Program-made: the position numbers and the translations under genes | In this document: piece after piece, positions 8,691 to 17,407 of the stretch | How the letters are laid out: every line of letters starts with the position of its first letter | Numbering within the stretch: the stretch's first letter is position 1 | Notes under the pieces: generated by a model | Databases searched by the model: none | Told to the model about the DNA's origin: nothing | What the model saw: the letters and a program-made list of their open reading frames with translations, nothing else | DNA from: Pseudomonas sp. WS 5079 | Lineage (GTDB): Bacteria; Pseudomonadota; Gammaproteobacteria; Pseudomonadales; Pseudomonadaceae | Direction of reading: 5' to 3' | Length of the DNA stretch: 64,000 nucleotides | Assembly: GCF_012985465.1 (NCBI RefSeq) | Contig: NZ_JAAQWN010000007.1 | Location: forward strand, 310,001 to 374,000

Positions 8691-9002
8691 TCAGGCTTGG
8701 CGATCGAGTTTTTTCAGGAACACCGTCATCTCTTTCTCGGCCTGCTTGTCGCCATGGGCCTGGGCCGCTTCGATACCCTTCTCCCATGCCTGGCGTGCCG
8801 CGTCTTTATCGCCGAGCGCAGCGTGTGCCTTGCCCAGCAGCTTCCACGCCGCCGAATACTTCGGGTCAAACCCGACGCACTTGCCTAAATGCTCGGCTGC
8901 CTTGGCGTTGTCCTTCAAATCCAGGTAACCCTTGCCCAAGCCAAAGCGCAGCAGCGAGTTATCCACACCCTTGGCGAGCATTTTTTCCAGGGATTCGAGC
9001 AT
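8691..9002 (-). CDS. Small tetratricopeptide-repeat protein
   Basis: This 103-aa soluble protein contains about two TPR units; KAAEHLGKCVGFDPKYSAAWKL-type helix pairs fill residues 30-80. It has no signal peptide or enzymatic motif, so a scaffold or interaction role is all that can be inferred. A counterpart lies at the same place in P. aeruginosa (near PA0015, from memory). Its start is 18 bp downstream of the trkA stop, so it probably ends the def/fmt-rsmB-trkA unit. A consensus DnaA 9-mer (8959-8967) lies inside the gene. Confidence 0.8.
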   Translation of the reverse strand: MLESLEKMLAKGVDNSLLRFGLGKGYLDLKDNAKAAEHLGKCVGFDPKYSAAWKLLGKAHAALGDKDAARQAWEKGIEAAQAHGDKQAEKEMTVFLKKLDRQA

Positions 9003-9020
9003 GTCGGTCTCTCCGTCAGA

Positions 9021-10394
9021 TCAGAAAAAGCTCAACCCCACGTGGAACAACTTCTCCACATCGCGGATATGTTTTTTATCCACCAGGAACAGGATCACAT
9101 GGTCGCCCGTGGCGATCACCGTATCGTCATGGGCGATGATCACTTCTTCATCGCGGATGATCGCGCCAATGGTGGTGCCCGGTGGCAAGCCGATATCACG
9201 GATCGCCCGGCCGATCACCTTGCTCGACTTGGAGTCACCGTGGGCGATCGCCTCGATGGCTTCCGCCGCCCCCCGGCGCAATGAGTGCACGCTGACGATA
9301 TCGCCGCGCCGCACGTGGGCCAGCAGGGTACCGATGGTGGCCAATTGCGGGCTGATGGCAATGTCGATGTCGCCACCCTGGATCAGGTCCACATAGGCCG
9401 GGTTGTTGATGATGGTCATCACCTTCTTCGCCCCCAGCCGCTTGGCCAGCAGCGACGACATGATATTGGCCTCGTCGTCGTTGGTCAGGGCCAGGAAGAT
9501 ATCGGCGTCAGCGATGTTCTCTTCCATCAGCAGGTCGCGATCCGAAGCGCTGCCTTGCAGCACCACGGTGCTGTCGAGGGTATCGGACAAGTAGCGGCAG
9601 CGCGCGGCGTTCATCTCGATGATCTTCACCTGGTAGCGGCTTTCGATGGCCTCGGCCAGGCGCTCGCCGATCTGCCCGCCGCCGGCGATGACGATGCGCT
9701 TGTAGCTCTCGTCGAGCCGGCGCATTTCGCTCATCACGGCACGAATATTGGCCTTGGCGGCGATGAAGAAGACTTCGTCGTCGGCTTCGATCACCGTGTC
9801 GCCCTGGGGCAGGATCGGCCGGTCGCGACGGAAAATCGCGGCCACGCGGGTTTCCACATTCGGCATATGTTCGCGCAGCTGGCGCAGTTGCTGGCCCACC
9901 AGCGGCCCGCCGTAGTAGGCCTTGACCGCCACCAGTTGCGCCTTGCCTTCGGCGAAGTCGATTACCTGCAGCGCGCCGGGGATTTCGATCAGGCGCTTGA
10001 TGTAGTGGGTAACCACTTGCTCGGGGCTGATCAGCACGTCCACCGGAATCGCGTCGTTGTCGAACAGGCCGGCGCGGGTCAGGTAGGCCGCTTCACGCAC
10101 CCGGGCGATCTTGGTCGGGGTGTGGAACAGGGTGTGGGCGACCTGGCAGGCGACCATATTGGTCTCGTCACTGTTGGTCACCGCCACCAGCATGTCGGCA
10201 TCGTCGGCGCCGGCCTGGCGCAGCACGGTGGGGAACGAGGCACGGCCCTGGACCGTACGGATATCCAGGCGATCGCCCAGACCGCGCAGGCGTTCGGCGT
10301 CGGTGTCGACCACGGTAATGTCGTTGGCTTCACTGGCCAAATGCTCGGCCAGCGTACCGCCGACCTGCCCTGCGCCAAGGATGATGATCTTCAT
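9021..10394 (-). CDS. trkA: Trk system potassium uptake protein TrkA
   Basis: This cytoplasmic NAD(H)-binding regulator of the TrkH/TrkG potassium channel has 457 aa. It is a tandem duplication: a first Rossmann RCK_N domain (IILGAGQVGGTLAEHL, residues 3-18) with its RCK_C, then a second (IVIAGGGQIGERLAEAI, about 234-250) with its RCK_C, as expected for full-length TrkA. It follows rsmB with a 23-bp gap, the usual gammaproteobacterial order fmt-rsmB-trkA. The channel subunit is not in the window. Confidence 0.96.
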   Translation of the reverse strand: MKIIILGAGQVGGTLAEHLASEANDITVVDTDAERLRGLGDRLDIRTVQGRASFPTVLRQAGADDADMLVAVTNSDETNMVACQVAHTLFHTPTKIARVREAAYLTRAGLFDNDAIPVDVLISPEQVVTHYIKRLIEIPGALQVIDFAEGKAQLVAVKAYYGGPLVGQQLRQLREHMPNVETRVAAIFRRDRPILPQGDTVIEADDEVFFIAAKANIRAVMSEMRRLDESYKRIVIAGGGQIGERLAEAIESRYQVKIIEMNAARCRYLSDTLDSTVVLQGSASDRDLLMEENIADADIFLALTNDDEANIMSSLLAKRLGAKKVMTIINNPAYVDLIQGGDIDIAISPQLATIGTLLAHVRRGDIVSVHSLRRGAAEAIEAIAHGDSKSSKVIGRAIRDIGLPPGTTIGAIIRDEEVIIAHDDTVIATGDHVILFLVDKKHIRDVEKLFHVGLSFF

Positions 10395-10417
10395 CCGGTC
10401 ACTCCCTTAAAAACCAT

Positions 10418-11728
10418 TCAACCGCGTGCCGCGGCAATCTTGATCAGCTTGGCGTAATAGAAGCCATCGTGCCCGCCTTCCTGCGCCAGCAACTGGCGGC
10501 CGTGGGGCTGCTTGATGCCGGCGGTAGTGGCAATGTCCAACTCCCGCGCGCCGCTGGTGCGGGCGAGGAAGGCTTCGATCACGTCGGTGTTTTCGGTCGG
10601 CAAGGTCGAGCAGGTGGCGTAGAGCAGGATGCCACCGACTTCCAGCGTCGGCCACAGCGCGTCCAGCAACTCGCCTTGCAGCACAGCCAGGGCGGCGATG
10701 TCGTCGGGTTGGCGGGTGAGCTTGATATCCGGGTGACGGCGGATCACACCGGTGGCGGAACAGGGTGCGTCCAGCAGGATGCGCTGGAACGGCTTGCCAT
10801 CCCACCAGGCGGCGGTGTCGCGCCCATCGGCGGCAATCAGCTCGGCGTCCAGGCCCAGGCGCGCGAGGTTTTCGCGCACGCGCACCAGGCGCTTGGCTTC
10901 CAGGTCGACGGCGACGACGCCGGCCAGGCCCGGCTGCACTTCCATGATGTGGCAGGTCTTGCCGCCTGGGGCGCAGCAGGCGTCCAGCACCCGCTGGCCC
11001 GGTGCCAGGTCGAGCAGGTCGGCGGCCAGTTGCGCGGCTTCGTCCTGCACGCTGATCCAGCCTTCGGCAAAGCCTGGCAGGCTGCGCACATCACCTGCGG
11101 TCTCCAGCACGATGCCGTCCTGGCTGTACACGCAGGCGCTGGCATTGATGCCGGCCTCTGCCAGTAGTTGGAGATAGGCATCGCGGCTGTGATGGCGGCG
11201 ATTGACCCGCAGAATCATCGGCGGGTGGGCATTGTTGGCGGCGCAGATGGCTTCCCACTGCTCTGGCCAGAATGCCTTGAGGGATTTTTGCAGCCAGCGC
11301 GGGTGCGCGGTGCGCACTACCGGGTCGTGTTCGAGCTCGGCCAGCAACCCCTCGCTTTCGCGCTGGGCACGGCGCAGCACGGCGTTGAGCAAGGCCTTGG
11401 CCCAGGGCTTTTTCAGCTTGTCGGCGCACCCCACGGTTTCGCCGATGGCGGCGTGGGCCGGCACGCGGCTGTAGAGCAACTGGTAGAGGCCCACCAGCAG
11501 CAGCGCCTCGACGTCGGAATCGACGGCCTTGAACGGCTTTTGCAGCAGCTTGGCCGCCAGCGCCGACAGACGCGGCTGCCAGCGGGCGGTGCCAAAGGCC
11601 AGGTCCTGGGTGAAGCCGCGATCGCGGTCTTCGACTTTATCCAGTTGCACCGGCAACGAGCTGTTCAGGGAAGCCTTGCCATTGAGCACGGCGGCCAGGG
11701 CCTTGGCGGCGGCCAAACGCGGGTTCAT
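10418..11728 (-). CDS. rsmB: 16S rRNA (cytosine967-C5)-methyltransferase
   Basis: RsmB (436 aa) methylates C967 of 16S rRNA using S-adenosylmethionine. An N-terminal NusB-like RNA-binding domain (1-140) precedes the Rossmann methyltransferase domain with the SAM loop VLDACCAPGGKT. The two catalytic cysteines are in DAPCSATG and YATCST. The start is the ATG at 11728, which overlaps the fmt stop by one base (TGATG); a TTG one codon upstream also exists. Translational coupling to fmt is likely. Confidence 0.95.
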   Translation of the reverse strand: MNPRLAAAKALAAVLNGKASLNSSLPVQLDKVEDRDRGFTQDLAFGTARWQPRLSALAAKLLQKPFKAVDSDVEALLLVGLYQLLYSRVPAHAAIGETVGCADKLKKPWAKALLNAVLRRAQRESEGLLAELEHDPVVRTAHPRWLQKSLKAFWPEQWEAICAANNAHPPMILRVNRRHHSRDAYLQLLAEAGINASACVYSQDGIVLETAGDVRSLPGFAEGWISVQDEAAQLAADLLDLAPGQRVLDACCAPGGKTCHIMEVQPGLAGVVAVDLEAKRLVRVRENLARLGLDAELIAADGRDTAAWWDGKPFQRILLDAPCSATGVIRRHPDIKLTRQPDDIAALAVLQGELLDALWPTLEVGGILLYATCSTLPTENTDVIEAFLARTSGARELDIATTAGIKQPHGRQLLAQEGGHDGFYYAKLIKIAAARG

Positions 11729-12678
11729 CAAGCGTCCACTCCGAGGATGATGCCGGGGGCAAATTTCTCACGACGGCTGTTGAACAAGTCGCTGAAGTTC
11801 AGCGCCTTGCCGCCGGGCAATTGCAGACGAGTCAGACACAGTGCCTGTTCGCCGCAGGCCACCAGCAGGCCTTCCTTGCTGGCGCCGATGATTTCACCGG
11901 GTGCGCCGCTGCCGTCGGCCAGGGTGGCGGCGAGGACTTTCAAGGCTTCGCCATTGAGGGTGCTGTGGCAGATCGGCCACGGGTTGAAGGCACGTACCAG
12001 GCGCTCCAGTTCCACGGCCGGGCGGCTCCAGTCGATGCGCGCTTCGTCCTTGTTCAGCTTGTGGGCGTAGGTGGCGAGGCTGTCGTCCTGCGCTTCACCG
12101 TGCAAGGTGCCAGCCGCGAGGCCGGCAATCGCCTCGACCACCGCTGGCGGGCCCATCTCGGCCAGGCGGTCGTGCAGGCTGCCGCCGGTGTCTTGGGCGG
12201 TGATGGGCGTGGTGACCTTGAGCAGCATCGGCCCGGTGTCCAGGCCAGCTTCCATGCGCATCACGGTCACGCCGCTTTGTGCGTCACCGGCTTGCACCGC
12301 GCGCTGGATCGGCGCCGCACCGCGCCAGCGCGGTAGCAGCGAGGCGTGGCTGTTGATACAACCCAGGCGCGGGATATCCAGCACTGCTTGGGGGAGGATC
12401 AGGCCGTAGGCCACCACCACCAGCAGGTCCGGCTGCAGTGCTGCCAGTTCAGCCTGGGCCTCGGCATTGCGCAGGGTCGGCGGTTGCAGCACGACGATTC
12501 CGTTTTCCAGCGCCAGTTGCTTGACCGGGCTGGGCATCAGTTTTTGCCCACGGCCGGCCGGGCGATCCGGCTGGGTGTACACCGCGACGATTTCATAAGG
12601 GCTGGCAAGCAGGGCCTTGAGGTGTTCGGCGGCAAATTCAGGGGTGCCGGCAAAAACGATGCGCAGTGGCTCGGTCAT
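11728..12678 (-). CDS. fmt: Methionyl-tRNA formyltransferase
   Basis: Fmt (316 aa) formylates initiator Met-tRNA using 10-formyltetrahydrofolate. The N-terminal domain has the catalytic Asn and His of CINSHASLLPRWRGAAPI and the Asp of GLDTGPML. The C-terminal OB-like domain binds tRNA. The ATG at 12678 gives the canonical N-terminus MTEPLRIVFAGTPEF; the open frame extends 13 codons upstream into the terminator region and is not used. It follows def, as in most bacteria, but a strong terminator hairpin separates the two. Confidence 0.96.
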   Translation of the reverse strand: MTEPLRIVFAGTPEFAAEHLKALLASPYEIVAVYTQPDRPAGRGQKLMPSPVKQLALENGIVVLQPPTLRNAEAQAELAALQPDLLVVVAYGLILPQAVLDIPRLGCINSHASLLPRWRGAAPIQRAVQAGDAQSGVTVMRMEAGLDTGPMLLKVTTPITAQDTGGSLHDRLAEMGPPAVVEAIAGLAAGTLHGEAQDDSLATYAHKLNKDEARIDWSRPAVELERLVRAFNPWPICHSTLNGEALKVLAATLADGSGAPGEIIGASKEGLLVACGEQALCLTRLQLPGGKALNFSDLFNSRREKFAPGIILGVDA

Positions 12679-12693
12679 GGGAAACGTCTCACA

Positions 12694-12723
12694 AAAGAAA
12701 AAGGCTTGCCGGAGCAAGCCTTT
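12694..12723 (-). terminator. Intrinsic terminator hairpin between def and fmt
   Basis: On the minus strand AAAGGCTTGC, the tetraloop TCCG and GCAAGCCTTT form a perfect 10-bp stem, followed by TTCTTTTG. It starts 12 bases after the def stop and ends about 15 bases before the fmt start, so it should terminate or attenuate def transcripts before fmt. Confidence 0.8.
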
Positions 12724-12735
12724 GAAAGAAGGGAA

Positions 12736-13242
12736 TCAAGCTTGCTGGCGATGCTTCTTTTCCAGTTTCTTCTTGATCCGGTCGCGTTTGAGCGTGGACA
12801 GGTAATCGACAAACAGCTTGCCGTTGAGGTGGTCGCACTCGTGCTGGATGCACACCGCCAGCAGGCCTTCGGCAATCAGCTCGAATGGCTTGCCGTCGCG
12901 GTCCAGGGCCTTGATCTTGACGCGCAGCGGGCGTTCGACGTTCTCGTAGAACTCCGGCACCGACAGGCAGCCTTCCTGGTATTCGCCCATCTCGTCGGTC
13001 AGCGGCTCGAATTCCGGGTTGATGTACACCATCGGTTCGCTGCGGTCTTCGGACAGGTCCATGACCACCACGCGCAGGTGCACGTTGACCTGGGTGGCGG
13101 CGAGGCCGATGCCCGGGGCTTCATACATTGTTTCAAACATGTCATCGACCAGCTGACGAACCTTGTCGTCCACTACGGCCACCGGTTTGGCGATAGTGCG
13201 CAGGCGCGAGTCCGGGAATTCGAGGATGTTCAAAATAGCCAT
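12736..13242 (-). CDS. def: Peptide deformylase
   Basis: This 168-aa metalloenzyme removes the N-formyl group from nascent proteins. All three family motifs are intact: GIGLAATQ (motif 1), EGCLS with the metal-binding Cys (motif 2), and QHECDH with the two His ligands and catalytic Glu (motif 3). The ATG at 13242 gives the standard start MAILNILEFPDSRLR; the open frame upstream has no family similarity. It is divergent from dprA. Confidence 0.97.
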   Translation of the reverse strand: MAILNILEFPDSRLRTIAKPVAVVDDKVRQLVDDMFETMYEAPGIGLAATQVNVHLRVVVMDLSEDRSEPMVYINPEFEPLTDEMGEYQEGCLSVPEFYENVERPLRVKIKALDRDGKPFELIAEGLLAVCIQHECDHLNGKLFVDYLSTLKRDRIKKKLEKKHRQQA

Positions 13243-13376
13243 AAGCGTAATTGCTGCACATGTGAGGTAAAGGCAAATCGGCCTCGGGACACCCCGCACG
13301 GCCGGTGTGAAACGCTCGCAGGCCGCGAAGGCCAAGGCATTTCACGCGAACCGACATAATAAAGGAGATTGCCCCC

Positions 13377-13430
13377 ATGAGGAAATCGCTACTCGTCTTC
13401 AAAACGGGGCGCCAGGTTGGGCGGCAATAA
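13377..13430 (+). pseudogene. 17-codon ORF, possible remnant of a LysM-domain gene
   Basis: AGGAG stands nine bases before an ATG that opens a 17-codon frame (MRKSLLVFKTGRQVGRQ). In other pseudomonads, as I recall, a LysM peptidoglycan-binding protein starting MRKSLL lies exactly here, between def and dprA. Only the first six residues would fit that protein, and the remaining roughly 1 kb is absent. I read it as the trace of a deletion. It could also be a chance ORF. Confidence 0.4.
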
Positions 13431-13472
13431 CCAGTTGCAATAATTAGCCTGCTAAATAAGTTACCAACAGAG

Positions 13473-13481
13473 TTATCCACA
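13473..13481 (+). promoter_or_regulatory. Consensus DnaA box (TTATCCACA) upstream of dprA
   Basis: An exact DnaA 9-mer lies 27 bases before the dprA start, in an AT-rich stretch (13435-13475) that probably holds the dprA promoter. Another exact copy lies inside dprA (14071-14079). Regulation by DnaA is possible but unproven. Confidence 0.45.
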
Positions 13482-13507
13482 GCTTGTTCCTGATCAAGGA
13501 TGATCAT

Positions 13508-14602
13508 ATGTCAGCAATCCCTACTGCAGATATTTCCCCTGCCGAGCTCGAAGCCCGCCTGCGTTTGCACCGCATGCCGGAGCTGGGGCCCAGGCGTTTC
13601 AAGACGTTGATCGAGGCCTTTGGTTGCGCCTCGAAAGCCATCGGCGCACCGGCCAGTGCCTGGCGCTCCCTGGGGTTGCCGGCCGCCTGCGCCGAAGCCC
13701 GGCGCAGCGTGCAGGTGCGTGATGGCGCCAGCGTCGCATTGGCTTGGCTTGAGCATCCGGCCCAACATTTGCTGATGTGGGACCAGCCCGACTACCCGGC
13801 CCTGCTGGCCGAGTTGGGCGATGCGCCACCCTTGTTATTCGTCGCCGGCAATCCCGCCATCCTGGAAAAACCGCAGTTGGCCATGGTCGGCAGCCGCCGT
13901 GCTTCCCGACCCGGAATGGATACGGCGGCGGCCTTTTCCCGCAGCCTGGCGGGCGCCGGTTTTGTGATCACCAGCGGCCTGGCCCTGGGCATCGATGGGG
14001 CGGCGCACCAGGCGGCATTAGATGTCGGGGGGCAGACAATCGGGGTGTTGGGCACCGGCCTGGAAAATTTTTATCCACAGCGCCACCGCCGGCTCGCCGA
14101 GGCGATGATTGCCCAGGGCAGCGCGGTGGTTTCCGAGTTCCCGCTGGACGCCGGGCCCCAGGCCGGCAACTTCCCGCGACGCAACCGCATTATCAGTGGC
14201 CTGTCCCTGGGCGTGCTGGTGGTGGAAGCCAGCGTGGCCAGCGGTTCGCTGATCACCGCGCGGCTGGCGGCCGAGCAGGGCCGCGAGGTGTACGCCATAC
14301 CGGGGTCGATTCATCACCCGGGGGCCAGGGGTTGTCACCAACTGATCCGTGAGGGGGCGGTGCTGGTGGAGACCATCGAGCACATCCTTGAGGGGCTGCG
14401 CGGCTGGCAGGCGTTGTCGCGGCCCGCGCCGGTGCCGGTGACCCATCCGCTGCTGGCGTTGCTGCACGCCGCGCCCCACACCAGCGAAGGCCTGGCCATC
14501 GCCAGCGGGCAGAGCCTGTCCCAGGTGTTGGCGAGCCTCACCGAACTGGAGCTGGAGGGCCGGGTGATCTGCGAAAGTGGCCGCTGGCTCGCGCGCAGTT
14601 AG
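13508..14602 (+). CDS. dprA: DNA-processing protein DprA
   Basis: This 364-aa protein loads RecA onto incoming single-stranded DNA during natural transformation. The central Rossmann-like DprA domain (about 100-290) has the hallmarks VGSRRASRPG, GLALGIDGAAH and SEFPLDAGPQAGNFPRRNR. The C-terminal about 60 residues form the DprA winged helix. The ATG at 13508 is preceded by AAGGA at good spacing; an alternative eight codons upstream lacks one. It heads a probable operon with tsaC, 54 bp downstream. Confidence 0.93.
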   Translation: MSAIPTADISPAELEARLRLHRMPELGPRRFKTLIEAFGCASKAIGAPASAWRSLGLPAACAEARRSVQVRDGASVALAWLEHPAQHLLMWDQPDYPALLAELGDAPPLLFVAGNPAILEKPQLAMVGSRRASRPGMDTAAAFSRSLAGAGFVITSGLALGIDGAAHQAALDVGGQTIGVLGTGLENFYPQRHRRLAEAMIAQGSAVVSEFPLDAGPQAGNFPRRNRIISGLSLGVLVVEASVASGSLITARLAAEQGREVYAIPGSIHHPGARGCHQLIREGAVLVETIEHILEGLRGWQALSRPAPVPVTHPLLALLHAAPHTSEGLAIASGQSLSQVLASLTELELEGRVICESGRWLARS

Positions 14603-14656
14603 GTTTTGTAACGAAGATCGGTAAACTGCGCAGAGCTTTAGTCCGGAGAGTGAGTA

Positions 14657-15214
14657 ATGGTCAACAGGTGGCGTGTGCAAGAAGCCGCACGAGAAATTCG
14701 CGCAGGCGCGGTGATTGCCTATCCGACCGAGGCGGTGTGGGGCCTGGGCTGCGACCCATGGAACGAGGAGGCGGTGGAGCGCTTGCTGGCGATCAAGGGC
14801 CGCTCGGTGGACAAGGGCTTGATCCTGGTCGCCGACAATATCCGGCAGTTCGATTTTCTGTTCGAAGACTTCCCGGACACCTGGATCGACCGCATGGCCA
14901 GTACCTGGCCGGGACCCAATACCTGGCTGGTACCCCATCAGGACCTGCTGCCTGAGTGGATTACCGGCAAGCACGACACCGTGGCGTTGCGAGTCAGTGA
15001 TCATCCGCTGGTGCGGGATTTGTGTGCATTGGTGGGCCCGTTGATTTCCACCTCGGCCAACCCACAAGGCCGGCCGGCAGCGCGCACGCGGATCCGGGTG
15101 GAGCAGTATTTCCGTGGGCAGGTGGATTTGGTGCTGGGCGGTAGCCTGGGTGGGCGCAAGAACCCGAGTTTGATTCGGGACCTGGCGACGGGCGAGGTTC
15201 GGCGCCCGTCCTGA
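14657..15214 (+). CDS. tsaC: Threonylcarbamoyl-AMP synthase
   Basis: TsaC (YrdC/RimN, 185 aa) makes threonylcarbamoyl-AMP from threonine, bicarbonate and ATP for the t6A37 modification of ANN-decoding tRNAs. The YrdC fold is recognisable from AYPTEAVWGLGCDP, KGRSVDKGLILV and PLISTSANPQG. It is a single-domain short form without the Sua5 C-terminal domain. A GGAGAG element precedes the start. dprA-tsaC adjacency is conserved in many gammaproteobacteria. Confidence 0.95.
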   Translation: MVNRWRVQEAAREIRAGAVIAYPTEAVWGLGCDPWNEEAVERLLAIKGRSVDKGLILVADNIRQFDFLFEDFPDTWIDRMASTWPGPNTWLVPHQDLLPEWITGKHDTVALRVSDHPLVRDLCALVGPLISTSANPQGRPAARTRIRVEQYFRGQVDLVLGGSLGGRKNPSLIRDLATGEVRRPS

Positions 15215-15227
15215 GACCCAGGCGTGG

Positions 15228-15316
15228 CTATCGCGAGCAAGCTCGCTCCCACATTCGACCGATTTCCAGCATGGGAATGCGCTCGAATGTGGGAGCGGGC
15301 TTGCCCGCGATAGCGG
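15228..15316. repeat. REP doublet (GTGGGAGCGGGC class)
   Basis: Inverted units CTATCGCGAGCAAGCTCGCT and GTGGGAGCGGGCTTGCCCGC flank a short spacer, and the inner TGTGGGAGC/ATTCGA edges are also complementary. It lies between the convergent tsaC and qorA genes. Confidence 0.85.
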
Positions 15317-15336
15317 TCTGCCAAACCACCGAGATC

Positions 15337-16314
15337 TCAAGGCAACAGAATGGTCGACCCCGTCGTCCGCCGCCCCGACAACTCCACCTGCGCCTTCGCC
15401 GCATCCGCCAACGAAAAGCGCTGGTTGATATCAATGCGCACCTTGCCGCTTGCGATCATGCCAAACAGGTCATCGGCCATGGCCTGTAGGTTCTGCGGAT
15501 TGTTGGCGTAGGTCGCCAGCGTCGGCCGGGTCACGTACAGCGAGCCTTTCGCCGCCAGAATCCCCAGGTTCACCCCGTCCACCGCGCCCGAGGCATTGCC
15601 GAAACTCACCAGCAGGCCACGTGGCGCCACGCTGTCCAGCGAGGCGAGCCAGGTGTCCTTGCCGACGCCGTCGTACACCACCGGGCATTTTTTGCCGTCG
15701 GTCAGTTCCAGCACCCGCTGTGGGACATTTTCCTGGCTGTAGTCGATGGTTTCCCAGGCGCCGAGGGATTTGGCCAGGGCGGCTTTTTCCGGCGAACTGA
15801 CCGTACCGATCAGCTTCACGCCCAGGGCCTTGGCCCATTGGCAGGCCAGGGAACCGACGCCACCTGCAGCGGCGTGGAACAGGATGGTTTCACCGCCTTG
15901 CAACTCATAGGTCTGGCGCAGCAGGTACTGCACGGTCAGGCCCTTGAGCATGGCGCCAGCCGCTTGTTCGAAGCTGATCGCGTCCGGCAGGTGCACCAGG
16001 TTGGCCGCTGGCGACACATGCAGTTCGCTGTAGGCACCCAGCGGGCCGCTGCCGTAGGCCACGCGGTCGCCGACCTTGAATTGAGTGACTGCGCTGCCCA
16101 CCGCATCCACCACGCCAGCGCCCTCCGCGCCCAGGCCCGAGGGCAAGGCTGGCGGTGCATACAGACCGCTGCGGTAATAGGTGTCGATGAAGTTCAGGCC
16201 AATGGCCTTGTTCCGCACCCGAACCTGCTGTGGGCCGGGCTCCACGGGTGTGTAGTCCACATACTCAAGTACTTCGGGGCCGCCATGGGTGCTGAACTGG
16301 ATACGTTTGGCCAT
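15337..16314 (-). CDS. qorA: NADPH:quinone oxidoreductase, zinc-independent MDR family
   Basis: This 325-aa medium-chain dehydrogenase/reductase is likely to reduce quinones or enones with NADPH. The GroES-like N-terminal domain contains NFIDTYYRSGLY, characteristic of quinone reductase QOR. The Rossmann domain has AAAGGVGSLACQWAKALG. There are no structural zinc cysteines, as expected for QOR. The ATG at 16314 gives MAKRIQFSTHG; upstream extension is not family-like. It is divergent from hemF and matches PA0023 by position. Confidence 0.93.
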   Translation of the reverse strand: MAKRIQFSTHGGPEVLEYVDYTPVEPGPQQVRVRNKAIGLNFIDTYYRSGLYAPPALPSGLGAEGAGVVDAVGSAVTQFKVGDRVAYGSGPLGAYSELHVSPAANLVHLPDAISFEQAAGAMLKGLTVQYLLRQTYELQGGETILFHAAAGGVGSLACQWAKALGVKLIGTVSSPEKAALAKSLGAWETIDYSQENVPQRVLELTDGKKCPVVYDGVGKDTWLASLDSVAPRGLLVSFGNASGAVDGVNLGILAAKGSLYVTRPTLATYANNPQNLQAMADDLFGMIASGKVRIDINQRFSLADAAKAQVELSGRRTTGSTILLP

Positions 16315-16474
16315 CTGTTCTGTCCTCAAGTCTGTTTCGCGAAAGGCTCCTATCGGACTCCTATGCTTGACCTTCGTCAACTGTGGCAGTGCCCGGCGCG
16401 GTGGTATCCTGTGCGCCCCTTTGCCGCCGACGCCCAATGGCCTCGCGTAGCTTTGCCCGATTCAAGGTGATGCC

Positions 16475-17407
16475 ATGACTACCCGCACCGAGGCTGTAAA
16501 AGCCTACCTGCTCGACCTGCAAGACCGCATTTGCAGTGCCCTGGAAACCTTCGAGGCGCATACGCGCTTTATCGAAGACGCCTGGACCCGCCCAGCCGGT
16601 GGTGGTGGCCGCACGCGGGTGATCGAGAACGGGACCGTGATCGAGAAAGGCGGCGTCAACTTTTCCCACGTCTTCGGCAGCGGCCTCCCACCGTCCGCCA
16701 GTGCCCACCGCCCGGAGCTCGCCGGTCGTGGTTTTGAAGCCCTCGGCGTGTCGCTGGTGATCCACCCGCATAACCCCCATGTGCCAACGTCCCACGCCAA
16801 CGTGCGATTTTTCATCGCCGAGAAAGACGGTGAAGAGCCGGTGTGGTGGTTCGGTGGCGGCTTCGACCTGACGCCCTACTACGCCAACGAAGAAGACTGC
16901 ATCCACTGGCACCGCGTGGCCGAGCAGGCCTGCGCGCCCTTTGGCGCGGACGTTTACCCGCGCTACAAGGCCTGGTGCGATAGCTACTTCCATATCAAGC
17001 ATCGCAACGAGCCCCGGGGTATTGGCGGCCTGTTCTTCGATGATTTGAACGAGTGGGACTTCGACACCTGCTTCGCCTTTATCCGAGCGATTGGCGACGC
17101 CTACATCGACGCTTACCTGCCGATCGTCCAGCGCCGCCAGGCAATGGCTTATACCGAGCAGCAACGCCAGTTCCAGGAGTTTCGCCGTGGGCGCTACGTG
17201 GAATTCAACCTGGTTTATGACCGTGGCACGCTGTTTGGCCTGCAATCGGGCGGGCGTACCGAGTCGATCCTGATGTCGTTGCCCCCGCAAGTGCGCTGGA
17301 GCTATGACTGGAAGGCCGCTGCCGGCAGCGAAGAAGCGCGCCTGACCGACTACTTCCTGCAAGACCGTGACTGGCTCGGCCTTGCTGCGCCCCAGGTGGC
17401 CAGCTGA
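16475..17407 (+). CDS. hemF: Oxygen-dependent coproporphyrinogen III oxidase
   Basis: HemF (310 aa) decarboxylates coproporphyrinogen III to protoporphyrinogen IX using O2, in heme synthesis. The near-invariant stretches GGVNFSHVFG, HPHNPHVPTSHANVRF, WWFGGGFDLTPYY, HIKHRNEPRGIGGLFFDD and RGRYVEFNLVYDRGT are intact, so the enzyme should be active. The start is ATG with AAGGTG upstream. The stop overlaps the aroE start by one base (TGATG). Heme demand from the cox genes 30 kb away is served by this pathway. Confidence 0.97.
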   Translation: MTTRTEAVKAYLLDLQDRICSALETFEAHTRFIEDAWTRPAGGGGRTRVIENGTVIEKGGVNFSHVFGSGLPPSASAHRPELAGRGFEALGVSLVIHPHNPHVPTSHANVRFFIAEKDGEEPVWWFGGGFDLTPYYANEEDCIHWHRVAEQACAPFGADVYPRYKAWCDSYFHIKHRNEPRGIGGLFFDDLNEWDFDTCFAFIRAIGDAYIDAYLPIVQRRQAMAYTEQQRQFQEFRRGRYVEFNLVYDRGTLFGLQSGGRTESILMSLPPQVRWSYDWKAAAGSEEARLTDYFLQDRDWLGLAAPQVAS

